Shown here in pieces: positions 33,424 through 42,294 of a stretch of DNA of 64,000 bases. Source of the DNA: Cryobacterium levicorallinum (GTDB taxonomy: Bacteria; Actinomycetota; Actinomycetes; Actinomycetales; Microbacteriaceae); contig NZ_SOFE01000023.1 of the NCBI RefSeq assembly GCF_004402405.1, forward strand, positions 124,001 to 188,000, given 5' to 3'. Under the pieces are notes generated by a model. It was not told the origin of the DNA and searched no databases. It was given only the letters and a program-made list of their open reading frames with translations. Every line of letters starts with the position of its first letter. Positions within the stretch are counted from its first letter, which is position 1. A program made the position numbers and the translations under genes.

Positions 33424-36400
33424 TGGGGATGAAACTACAGTTCAAGGTCCAGCGGTATCAGACCGACGCCGTCGACTCGGTCGTGGACGTCTTTGCAGGT
33501 CAGCCCAAGCATGACGGCATCTCCTATCGAATCGACCCCGGCAAGGTAGTACCTGCCTCGAACCCGACGCTGTTCGAGACGAACGATATGCCCGACTCCG
33601 GTCTTCGGAACGCCGACATCGCGCTCTCCTCGACTCAGCTGCTGGAGAACCTTCATAAGGTCCAGCGGTCTCGCAACCTGCCGCTGTCGACGACGCTTAT
33701 CGATAGCAAGGCGGCCCCGGGGGCTCCGAACTTGGACGTGGAAATGGAGACCGGAACCGGGAAGACCTACGTCTACATCAAGACCATCTTGGAGCTTCAC
33801 AAGCGGTATGGCTGGTCGAAGTACATCATCGTGGTGCCCTCGCTCGCTATCCGTGAAGGCGTCAAGAAATCGTTCGACGTCACTTCCGAACATTTCCAAC
33901 AGCTTTACGGGACGAAGCCGCGATCCTTCATCTACAACTCCTCGCAACTGCACGAGATCGAGCGTTTCAGCTCCGATGCCGGGGTGCAGGTGATGATCAT
34001 CAACATCCAGGCGTTCAACGCCACAGGTAAAGACAACCGTCGCATCTACGACGTACTCGATGACTTCCAGTCGCGGCGTCCGATCGACGTGATCGCGGCG
34101 AACCGACCTATCGTGATCATTGACGAGCCGCAGAAGATTGGTGCTGCGAAGTCCCTCGATGCGCTTTCGCGCTTCCATGGCCTGATGATGCTGCGTTACT
34201 CGGCAACACACAAGGTGGAGCACACGAAGGTACACCGCCTCGATGCTTTGGACGCATACAACCAGAAGTTGGTCAAGAAGATCGCGGTGCGCGGCATCAC
34301 AGTGAAGGGCCTTGCCGGATCCACCGCATACCTTTATCTGGAAGCTATCGAGATCGCCAAGGGCGCGAAGCCACGTGCTCGGATTGAGATCGAAGTGCAG
34401 ACCCAGACTGGGATCAAACGTCAGGTCAAGCGCCTCGACGTCGGTGCGAACTTGCACGATGTGTCGAACGGAATTGAGGCTTACAAGGGCTTGTTCATCA
34501 CTGAGATCGACGCGAGCCGCGATGTTATCGAGCTAAGCAATGGCGACGTCGTCATCGCCGGGCAGCTCGCTGACCGCGACGTCACAGAGGAGACGAAGCG
34601 GCGCATCCAGATTCGCGAGGTCATCCGAGCACATTTGGACAAGGAACGAGAATTGTTTAGCCAGGGCATCAAAGTGCTCTCACTATTCTTTATCGACGAG
34701 GTCGCCAAGTACCGCGACTACGGCCGTGAAGACACCCTCGGTGACTATGCCCGCGTGTTCGAGGAAGAGTTTGCCGCAATCCGCGACGAGGTACTCGGCG
34801 AGCTGGCGATAGATAACATGACGGAGGAGTTCCAGCATTACTTGCAACGCGATGAGGTCCGACGGGTGCACGAGGGATACTTCTCGATCGACAAGAAATC
34901 CAAGCATCAAGTTGACGGCAATGTCTCCGGCCGTGGCGACGACAAGGGCCAGTCCAACGACATCGATGCGTACGACCTGATCCTGAAGGACAAAGAGCGA
35001 CTGCTCTCGTTCACAGAGCCAGTCCGGTTCATCTTCTCCCACTCCGCGCTGCGCGAGGGCTGGGATAATCCCAACGTGTTTGTCATGGGAATGCTCAAGA
35101 AGAGCGACAACACGGTGTCCCGCCGCCAAGAGATCGGCCGCGGCCTGCGCCTCGCCGTCGACCAGCGCGGTGAACGCATGGACAACCCCGTCACTGTGCA
35201 TGACATCAACGAACTGACAGTGGTCACCGACGAGTCGTACACCGACTTCGTTGCCGGACTCCAGAAGGAGATTTCGGAGTCCCTAGCTGCCCGACCGCGC
35301 AAGGCCACCCCCGAATACTTCGCCGGCAAGATCGTCGAGGACGTTCCGACCGGAACCATTCACACGATCACGCCGGACGAGGCAAAGCAACTCCAGTACT
35401 GGCTAACGGTTAACGCCTTTATCGACTACGAGCAGCACCTCACCGACAAGTGGCTCGCTCGTGCCGGATTGCCAGAGATGCCCGAGTTGCCAGCCTCGCT
35501 GCAGCCGTATTTTTACCAGGTTGCCGAACTCGTTGACGCTCTACATATCGCGGCGCCGGAGATCACCGACGATCGCAAGCCGAAGAGGATCCCTCTCAAC
35601 GAGGCGAACTTCGCCAAGAAGGAGTTTCAGGCGCTCTGGGGTCGGATCAACCACAAGGCTGTCTACCAAGTCGAGTTCGACTCGGCCGAACTTATCCACA
35701 TGTCGATTGGGCATCTGGACAAGCACCTGAACGTCGCCGCGATGCAGTACGTCGTCCAAGCAGGACAGCAGCGCGAAAAGTTGGAGGCTGACGACCTGGC
35801 GGGCGGCTCGGGGTTCGTGGTGTCTACTACCCAAACTCACACCGAGACCATGAGTGCGGGATCACAGGTGAAGTACGACTTGCTTGGTGAGATCACCGAA
35901 AAGACTCAGCTCACCCGTCGCACGGTTGCCGCTATCCTGCGAGGCGTGGCGCCGGGCACGTTCGGGAAGTTTCGGCTTAACCCGGAGCAGTTCATCACTG
36001 AGGCGGCGCGGCTGATCAACGAGCAAAAGGCAACCGTCATTGTCGAGCATCTGATCTACGACGCGCTGGAAGATCGGTTCGACTCCGCGATCTTCACAGA
36101 GAATCAAACCGCGCAGGATTTCAGTAAGGCGGGGCACAAGCTCAAGAAACACATCTACGACTTTGTCGTGACTGACTCGAAGATCGAGCGTGCGTTCGTC
36201 ACCGAGCTGGACACAAGTACGGAGGTCGCTGTTTACGCCAAGCTTCCTCGTGGTTTTTTCATCCCGACTCCGGTGGGTGACTACAACCCCGACTGGGCGA
36301 TCGCGTTCACAGAGGGCAGTGTCAAGCACGTTTACTTTGTTGCCGAGACCAAGGGCTCGCTTTCGACCCTGCAGCTCAAGGGCATCGAGGACGCAAAGAT

Positions 36401-36509
36401 CGAGTGTGCCCGCAAATTCTTCGCGTCCATGAGTGCGAAGAACGGCCACGACGTGACCTACAAGGTAGTTACCGACTTCACCGAGCTGATGCAGCTCGTC
36501 ACCGCGTAG
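33423..36509 (+). CDS. Type III restriction endonuclease subunit (Res)
   Basis: A 1028-residue SF2 helicase-nuclease. Walker A METGTGKTYV (GTGKT at 111-115), DEPQKIG (about 234), YSATHK, the RQEIGRGLRLAV motif VI region and a C-terminal PD-(D/E)xK site: YNPDWAIAF (about 953) followed by FVAETKG. This is the standard Type III Res layout and length. It starts within the Mod stop (TGATG). All catalytic motifs are intact. Confidence 0.92.
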   Translation: MGMKLQFKVQRYQTDAVDSVVDVFAGQPKHDGISYRIDPGKVVPASNPTLFETNDMPDSGLRNADIALSSTQLLENLHKVQRSRNLPLSTTLIDSKAAPGAPNLDVEMETGTGKTYVYIKTILELHKRYGWSKYIIVVPSLAIREGVKKSFDVTSEHFQQLYGTKPRSFIYNSSQLHEIERFSSDAGVQVMIINIQAFNATGKDNRRIYDVLDDFQSRRPIDVIAANRPIVIIDEPQKIGAAKSLDALSRFHGLMMLRYSATHKVEHTKVHRLDALDAYNQKLVKKIAVRGITVKGLAGSTAYLYLEAIEIAKGAKPRARIEIEVQTQTGIKRQVKRLDVGANLHDVSNGIEAYKGLFITEIDASRDVIELSNGDVVIAGQLADRDVTEETKRRIQIREVIRAHLDKERELFSQGIKVLSLFFIDEVAKYRDYGREDTLGDYARVFEEEFAAIRDEVLGELAIDNMTEEFQHYLQRDEVRRVHEGYFSIDKKSKHQVDGNVSGRGDDKGQSNDIDAYDLILKDKERLLSFTEPVRFIFSHSALREGWDNPNVFVMGMLKKSDNTVSRRQEIGRGLRLAVDQRGERMDNPVTVHDINELTVVTDESYTDFVAGLQKEISESLAARPRKATPEYFAGKIVEDVPTGTIHTITPDEAKQLQYWLTVNAFIDYEQHLTDKWLARAGLPEMPELPASLQPYFYQVAELVDALHIAAPEITDDRKPKRIPLNEANFAKKEFQALWGRINHKAVYQVEFDSAELIHMSIGHLDKHLNVAAMQYVVQAGQQREKLEADDLAGGSGFVVSTTQTHTETMSAGSQVKYDLLGEITEKTQLTRRTVAAILRGVAPGTFGKFRLNPEQFITEAARLINEQKATVIVEHLIYDALEDRFDSAIFTENQTAQDFSKAGHKLKKHIYDFVVTDSKIERAFVTELDTSTEVAVYAKLPRGFFIPTPVGDYNPDWAIAFTEGSVKHVYFVAETKGSLSTLQLKGIEDAKIECARKFFASMSAKNGHDVTYKVVTDFTELMQLVTA

Positions 36510-36517
36510 GTCGATCT

Positions 36518-37786
36518 GTGGCGCTATTCTCGGAGCACTTTCAGTGGCCATCGACCTTGGTCGAATTTGAGTCGATCGGTGGTGGCGCACGCGACGGCAC
36601 AGCCGAAGTTGTTGAACGCGGCGGGCGGTGGATCCTCAAGTCACCGCGTAGCTTCTCGTATGCGACAGGGCAGCCTGGCGTACGAGTCCTCACGGCATCT
36701 CTTGACGGGACACCGACGCTCATACGTGGAACAGTCTTCGGGATCGACGGTGACCTGGGGTTGCGAGTCGATGAACTCAGGGTCGGATCAACCGTGGATG
36801 ATGCTCAATACACAACCGTGACGGCGACATTCGAACACCTGGCGTCGGCCTGTTCGTACCGCCACGAGGACGGAGCAGCCCGAGGCCCCTCGCAGGCACT
36901 GTTGTTTCCCGAGGTCGACGGAGCGCCACAGATGGAAGTGACGCTACGCGGTGGAGAGAACTCGATCACGTTAGTTGCGCCGGAGCCGGTTCCGTTGGAG
37001 GACTTTGAGACTCAGCTCGCCGTCTTTCAGACGATGCTCACATTCGCTGCTGACCTGCCATGCGGGCAACTCACCCTAATAGCGACTGAGGCGTCCGGGC
37101 AGACCGTGAACGTCTTTGGGCGAGATAAGTACGCGCCGTTTGAGCGTTCGACGCGCGCACCGGTTGAGTACTCGCTGAGGTTCGCTGGTGACTGGATTCA
37201 GCACACGATCGAGCGGTGGTGGGCGGCGTACAGCGAGTGGAAGCCGGTCCTCTATATCCTCGCTGGGTTGCGGTACCAGCCTGGTTATGTTGACGCAGAC
37301 GTGATCCTCAGCTCTGCGGCAATTGAGTCAGTCGCAACAGCGCTTCAACTGCACGAAGCCCCGCGACTAAGTTCCGACGAATCTAGGCCGATTCTCGAAG
37401 CTCTGGAATCGTTGACGGGCCTGGACCACGCGCAGAAGGAGGCCGTGGCGCAGCTCAAGGGCGATCTTGGGAGGACCACATTTCGTTCGAAAGTGGAGCA
37501 GCTCATCCGACAGGTCGATGACGATGTCTGGCAGCGAGCGCGGGTGTCCGTTAAAGAATGGACGAAGCAGTTCCTCAAGGCTCGAAATGCCATTGCGCAC
37601 GCGGCATCTAGCGGCATCTGGGAAGATGGCGTCTTGCTGCGCGGCATCCGGGACGCCAACTGGATCGTGCTTACTCTCGTGATCTTGACGCACGTGGGCA
37701 TTCCAGATGCGGCGATTGACCGTGCAGCGGAACGACTCGGCACCCGATACGGTCCGCGCTACCGCGATATAGAGATTTTCACCTGA
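36518..37786 (+). CDS. ApeA-like HEPN-domain abortive-infection protein
   Basis: A 422-residue protein. I use GTG 36518, eight bases after the Res stop, rather than the longer frame that overlaps Res. The N-terminal part (FQWPSTLVEFESIGGG, later SQALLFPEV) resembles the ApeA N-terminal domain. The C-terminal HEPN domain carries the Rx4H site in FLKARNAIAHAAS (about residue 370), preceded by helices with SSAAIESVATAL. HEPN RNases of this kind act by degrading host RNA on infection. Immediate linkage to a Type III R-M operon suggests a back-up response if restriction fails. Confidence 0.72.
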   Translation: MALFSEHFQWPSTLVEFESIGGGARDGTAEVVERGGRWILKSPRSFSYATGQPGVRVLTASLDGTPTLIRGTVFGIDGDLGLRVDELRVGSTVDDAQYTTVTATFEHLASACSYRHEDGAARGPSQALLFPEVDGAPQMEVTLRGGENSITLVAPEPVPLEDFETQLAVFQTMLTFAADLPCGQLTLIATEASGQTVNVFGRDKYAPFERSTRAPVEYSLRFAGDWIQHTIERWWAAYSEWKPVLYILAGLRYQPGYVDADVILSSAAIESVATALQLHEAPRLSSDESRPILEALESLTGLDHAQKEAVAQLKGDLGRTTFRSKVEQLIRQVDDDVWQRARVSVKEWTKQFLKARNAIAHAASSGIWEDGVLLRGIRDANWIVLTLVILTHVGIPDAAIDRAAERLGTRYGPRYRDIEIFT

Positions 37787-37865
37787 ATTTGTACACCTTC
37801 TGAGCCACCACGCCTCTTGCAGATCGAGGCGGCGCACCTCCGTGACGAAAGCGGAGGAGCGCGCG

Positions 37866-40800
37866 GTGACGGTGTCGATGCGGGTTATGAGTGCCGGCGA
37901 CGGGTACAAGTACCTGCTGCGCACGGTCGCCGCTGGTGACGGAAATCGCTCTTTATCGACGCCGCTTACCCGTTACTACACCGCGCAGGGCACGCCGCCG
38001 GGCCGGTGGATGGGCGGTGGACTTCCGGGTCTCGGCGGCGGTCTCGTCATCGAGGGTGACGTCGTCACGGAAGAGCAGCTGCAGCGGCTAATCGGATTGG
38101 GCCGCGACCCGGTAACAGGTGAGGCTCTCGGGCGGGCGTACCCGGTGTATCGGACTGCCGCAGATCGAGCCGCCCTCGGCCGGAGTGAAGACGGCGTCGA
38201 GCCGGGGTCCGGCGAGGGAGCATCCGCAGAGGAGGAGTCAGCTGGACAACGGCGCAGGGCAGTCGCCGGGTACGACTTCACGTTCTCGATTCCAAAGTCG
38301 GCGAGCGTCCTCTGGGGAATTGCCGACGCACCGACGCAGGCGCGCATCGCGGAGGCTCACCACGCGGCGGTTGCCGAGGTGATCGCGTTCATGGAGCGCG
38401 AGGTTGCGGCGACCAGAACCGGCACGACGGCGCAGGGCGGCGCCGTTGCGCAAGTCGATGTGACCGGACTGATCGCGACGGCCTTCGACCATTTCGACAG
38501 CCGGGCCGGCGACCCTCATCTGCACACGCACGTCGTGATCAGCAACAAAGTGCAGACCGTGCTCGACGGCAAGTGGCGCTCGCTCGATGGCCGGCCCATG
38601 CACGAGGCCGTGGTTGCGCTCTCCGAACTGCACGAGACCCTGTTCGCAGACGCACTTACGCGATCGATGGGCGTGCAGTGGGAGAAGCGGGAGCGCGGTC
38701 GGGACCGCCACCCCGCGTGGGCGGTCAGCGTTGTTCCCGAAGCGCTCGTCGCGGAATTCTCGTCGAGATCCCGGCACATCGATGTCGAGACCGACCGGTT
38801 GATCGAGGCATACATGGCGAGCCACGGGCGTCGCCCGAACCCGGTGACAATCATGAAACTGCGCGCGCAGGCCACGCTTTCCACTCGGCCGGTCAAGCAA
38901 GTGCACTCCCTGGCAGACCTCACGGCTGCGTGGCGAGCACGCGCAAAGCTCGTGCTCGGGCGCGACGCGTCGGCGTTGGCGAGTGCGGCATCCGCTCACC
39001 CGTCTGCGCTGGTGCTGCGCGCCGAGGACGTGCCTCGCGAGGAGGTCGATGCGCTGGCGTTCAGCGTGATGACGGCCGTCAGTGAGAAGCGCGCAACCTG
39101 GCGGCACTGGAACCTCACGGCCGAGGCAGCGCGCCAAACGATGCAGTACCGCTTCGCATCCGCTTCGGATCGAGAGGCTGTTGTCGGGCTCATAACGGAT
39201 GCTGCCGAGCGCGCGTCGTTGCGCATCACACCACCCGAGCTGGCCTCGAGCCCTGCCGCATTCCAACGTGACGACCTCACGTCCGTCTTTCGACCAAAGC
39301 ACTCCACCGTGTTTACCTCGACTGAGTTGCTCGACGCGGAGTCTCGGCTGCTCGAGCGGGCCGCTGACGAGAACGGACCACGAGTCGCGGCGACGACACT
39401 GCGGTCGGCCGCGCGCACGAAGCTGCCGGGCGGGGGAGTGCTCGCCGACGGCCAGCTTGCGGCGCTGTTGTCGATCGTCGGCTCGGGTCGAGTGATTGAT
39501 GTGCTCGTGGGGCCGGCTGGCGCAGGCAAGACGACGGCCATGTGCGTGCTTCGGCTCGCATGGGAGGAGGCGCACGGTGCGGGCTCTGTGGTCGGCCTTG
39601 CACCCTCGGCGGCGGCCGCGACGGTATTGGCGACTGACCTCGGAATCACGACTGAGAACCTGGCGAAGTGGTGGCAGACCCATCGCGACCATGGAGAGAC
39701 GTTTCGGGCCGGGCAGCTCGTGATCATCGACGAGGCATCGTTGGCGGGCACGCTGCCACTGGATCGAATCACCGCGCTGGCCGCTAATGCCAACGCGAAG
39801 GTTCTGCTGGTGGGCGACTACGCCCAGCTTCAGTCGGTTGATGCTGGCGGCGCGTTTTCGATGCTGGTGCATGATCGACCGGATGCGCCAGAGCTCATTG
39901 ACGTGCACCGGTTCGCGCACGAGTGGGAGAAGACGGCGTCCCTCGGACTGCGTCAGGGCAACTCCGAGGTGATCGATCTTTATGGCGTGCACGACCGCCT
40001 GCGCGATGGCACCACCGAAGCGATGGCGGATGCCGCCTATGAGGCCTGGCGCACAGACACCCGAGCCGGCAAGGAGACCGTGCTGATCAGTGACTCAAAC
40101 GAGGCGGTCGCATCACTGAATGTGCGCGCTCGAACGGAACTGATCCTAGAGGGTCAGGTCGATGCGCTGCGCGAAGTCGCGCTACATGACGGAACCCGTG
40201 CCGCGGTCGGGGACACGGTGATCACGCGCCGGAACGATCGCCGGCTCTACGCGTCCCGAACGTGGGTGCGCAACGGCGACCGGTGGGCCGTGATCGACGT
40301 GCACCGGAACGGTTCGGTCGAAGTGCGGCGGCACGGGCGGCGGTGGGGGAGCACCGTGCTGCTTCCCGCCGAGTACGTGCGCGAACACCTTGAACTGGGC
40401 TACGCGGTCACCTCCCACCGTGCGCAGGGAATCACGACCGATACTGCGCACGTCGTCGTTGCGCCAACCATGCCACGAGAGAACCTCTACGTCGCGATGA
40501 CGCGCGGTCGCGAGGCGAACACCGCCTACGTCGCCGTCGACCGGCCCGATGTCGCCCACGTGGGGCCGCGCCCCGGTGACGATGGCGACGTGACGGCGCG
40601 CAGCATCCTCTTCGGCATTCTGCAGCACGTCGGTGCCGAGCTGTCCGCACACGAAAGCATCGCCGCGGAGCAGGACGCGTGGGGATCGGTGGCGCAACTC
40701 GCGGCAGAGTATGAGACCATCGCGGCGGCCGCGCAGCACGACCGATGGGTGTCGGTGGTGCGCGCGAGCGGGCTCTCGCCGGGCCAGGCCGACGCGGTCA

Positions 40801-41411
40801 TCCACTCGGATGCCTTCGGGCCATTCACCGCAGAGCTCCGGCGAGCCGAGGCCCACTATGTCGACATTGCAAACCTCCTGCCGCGCGTGGTTGCGGCCCG
40901 CGGGTTCGAGGATGCCAAGGACATCGCGGCGGTTCTGCGAGCCAGAGTGGCAGCGGTCTTGTCTCGGAACGGCGGAGCGGGGCGATCGCGCCGCGCTCCG
41001 CGCCTTATCGCCGGGCTGATCCCTCGTGCGATCGGGCCAATGGATGCCGCCATGCACCAGGCGTTGGTTGAGCGAAACGACCTGATCGAGTCGCGAGCGA
41101 GCGCAGTGCTTGACGAGGCGTTGCTCGCGGGGGAGCCGTGGACTCGAGCGCTCGGCACCGCGCCGCGCGGGTCTGCAGCCGTCGCGTGGCACCAAAACGG
41201 ATGCGCTGTCGCGGCCTACCGCGACCGCTACGGCATCGTTGGCGCCAGGGCGCTCGGTGCGGTACCGGAATCGACGGCACAGAAGCTGGATGCCGCGCGC
41301 GCTCGTGCCGCGCTCGAAGGTGCGCAGCGCCTCGCGGAAGAACGCTCCGCCCGCGATGTGCCCCGACCCGCCGTCAATTTAAAGCTTCCGCGGGCGGGCA
41401 TCCGGTTCTAA
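37866..41411 (+). CDS. traA: MobF-family relaxase-helicase (TraA/TrwC-like)
   Basis: A 1181-residue conjugative relaxase. GTG 37866 is chosen because GGAGGAG (37853-37859) precedes it by six bases; a GTG at 37842 is less likely. The TrwC domain has a Tyr pair near 37-38 (RYYTAQG), FSIPKSASVLWG and the HxHxH-type metal site DPHLHTHVV (about 216-224). The helicase half has Walker A VGPAGAGKTT, DEASLAG and SHRAQGIT (UvrD C2-like). It nicks oriT, stays attached to the transferred strand and unwinds DNA. It is separated from the T4SS operon by the restriction cargo. Confidence 0.93.
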   Translation: MTVSMRVMSAGDGYKYLLRTVAAGDGNRSLSTPLTRYYTAQGTPPGRWMGGGLPGLGGGLVIEGDVVTEEQLQRLIGLGRDPVTGEALGRAYPVYRTAADRAALGRSEDGVEPGSGEGASAEEESAGQRRRAVAGYDFTFSIPKSASVLWGIADAPTQARIAEAHHAAVAEVIAFMEREVAATRTGTTAQGGAVAQVDVTGLIATAFDHFDSRAGDPHLHTHVVISNKVQTVLDGKWRSLDGRPMHEAVVALSELHETLFADALTRSMGVQWEKRERGRDRHPAWAVSVVPEALVAEFSSRSRHIDVETDRLIEAYMASHGRRPNPVTIMKLRAQATLSTRPVKQVHSLADLTAAWRARAKLVLGRDASALASAASAHPSALVLRAEDVPREEVDALAFSVMTAVSEKRATWRHWNLTAEAARQTMQYRFASASDREAVVGLITDAAERASLRITPPELASSPAAFQRDDLTSVFRPKHSTVFTSTELLDAESRLLERAADENGPRVAATTLRSAARTKLPGGGVLADGQLAALLSIVGSGRVIDVLVGPAGAGKTTAMCVLRLAWEEAHGAGSVVGLAPSAAAATVLATDLGITTENLAKWWQTHRDHGETFRAGQLVIIDEASLAGTLPLDRITALAANANAKVLLVGDYAQLQSVDAGGAFSMLVHDRPDAPELIDVHRFAHEWEKTASLGLRQGNSEVIDLYGVHDRLRDGTTEAMADAAYEAWRTDTRAGKETVLISDSNEAVASLNVRARTELILEGQVDALREVALHDGTRAAVGDTVITRRNDRRLYASRTWVRNGDRWAVIDVHRNGSVEVRRHGRRWGSTVLLPAEYVREHLELGYAVTSHRAQGITTDTAHVVVAPTMPRENLYVAMTRGREANTAYVAVDRPDVAHVGPRPGDDGDVTARSILFGILQHVGAELSAHESIAAEQDAWGSVAQLAAEYETIAAAAQHDRWVSVVRASGLSPGQADAVIHSDAFGPFTAELRRAEAHYVDIANLLPRVVAARGFEDAKDIAAVLRARVAAVLSRNGGAGRSRRAPRLIAGLIPRAIGPMDAAMHQALVERNDLIESRASAVLDEALLAGEPWTRALGTAPRGSAAVAWHQNGCAVAAYRDRYGIVGARALGAVPESTAQKLDAARARAALEGAQRLAEERSARDVPRPAVNLKLPRAGIRF

Positions 41412-41523
41412 AATGGTGTCAGGCAACCTCTATGCGCGCTATCGCTCGGTGTGATGGCATGACTCCCGTTCGGCGGGCAGTCCTTTCAAGTTTCTTGTTG
41501 CCGGACTTCTGGAAGGCTGCATC

Positions 41524-41916
41524 ATGTTCGGACTCATCTTGGACGTCACTGCCCGCATTCACTACGCTCTGCGCGGGTTGATGCCGACCAACGTCCTGCT
41601 CGACGCGCTTCACACTCGTCGCGGTCTCAAGTGGGGCGTGCCGGCGATGCTGCTCGCGGTCCCGTACGCACTCGCAGCCGTTTTCTGCACCAGCCAGGTC
41701 GAAGCCGGCGGCTCCGGCTGGTTCAACTTGCTCGCACTGATCTTCGCGTGGAATGCGCTGAAGTTCCTCGTCGCCGGACCCCTGACCTTGATGCGTCTGC
41801 TCTGGGTGCTTGGCCGCGAGGCCAACGCGCGGCGTCGGGCGGCGCGGGCACTTCTCGGCGAAGGATTCGGCCCGGAGCTAGTCGAGGAGCCGGTGCTCAC
41901 TTCGCGTCGAGCCTGA
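41524..41916 (+). CDS. Small membrane protein downstream of the relaxase
   Basis: A 130-residue protein with two predicted transmembrane helices (about 37-57 and 66-87: WGVPAMLLAVPYALAAVF, WFNLLALIFAWNALKFLV). The GGVP-linked basic N-terminus and cytoplasmic Arg-rich tail match small proteins common next to actinobacterial relaxase genes. ATG 41524 has AAGG upstream. Function unknown; a link to transfer is inferred from place. Confidence 0.68.
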   Translation: MFGLILDVTARIHYALRGLMPTNVLLDALHTRRGLKWGVPAMLLAVPYALAAVFCTSQVEAGGSGWFNLLALIFAWNALKFLVAGPLTLMRLLWVLGREANARRRAARALLGEGFGPELVEEPVLTSRRA

Positions 41917-42019
41917 GCTGGCACAGAACTCGGTCAGGTTCGCTCGGCCGGTCACCAACGGCGTACCTCTTGTTCGGGCAGTATTGGCTCACACCCGTCG
42001 ACCAGTAGGAGGCTTCATC

Positions 42020-42286
42020 ATGACGATCCCCCAAGAACAGTTCGATGATCTGCTCAGTCGCGCCGCGCTCGCTTCGCTCTTCTACTATGCGGAGATCGCG
42101 GTGGATGATGGAGAGTACAACCTGCAGAACGACATCGCGTATTGCCTGGAACCCGTCGCCGCGATCGCGGACGACGATGCCGACCGGCTCCGCGTCGCTG
42201 TCGGACGTGTGATTACGAATCCGACGGCGCATCGCTCTGAACTCCTTGCTCTGGTTATCGAACTAGCCCCGCCGCCTGCCACGTAG
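42020..42286 (+). CDS. Small hypothetical protein
   Basis: An 88-residue acidic helical protein from ATG 42020 with AGGAGG at about 42007; a longer frame from 41984 lacks this support. It reads QFDDLLSRAALASLFYYAEIA and RLRVAVGRVITNP. I recognise no family. It lies eight bases upstream of the 410-residue gene and is probably co-transcribed with it. Confidence 0.6.
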   Translation: MTIPQEQFDDLLSRAALASLFYYAEIAVDDGEYNLQNDIAYCLEPVAAIADDDADRLRVAVGRVITNPTAHRSELLALVIELAPPPAT

Positions 42287-42294
42287 GAGCGATC

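Noticed and set aside
33435-34457. A 340-codon minus-strand frame over Res
   Set aside because: Shadow of the Res gene, with no ribosome-binding site or conserved pattern.
38238-39992. A 584-codon minus-strand frame over the relaxase
   Set aside because: Arg/His-rich shadow; the relaxase strand has HLHTH and Walker motifs.
41412-41523. oriT next to the relaxase gene
   Set aside because: No inverted repeat with a recognisable nick region was visible; oriT could be elsewhere in the element.
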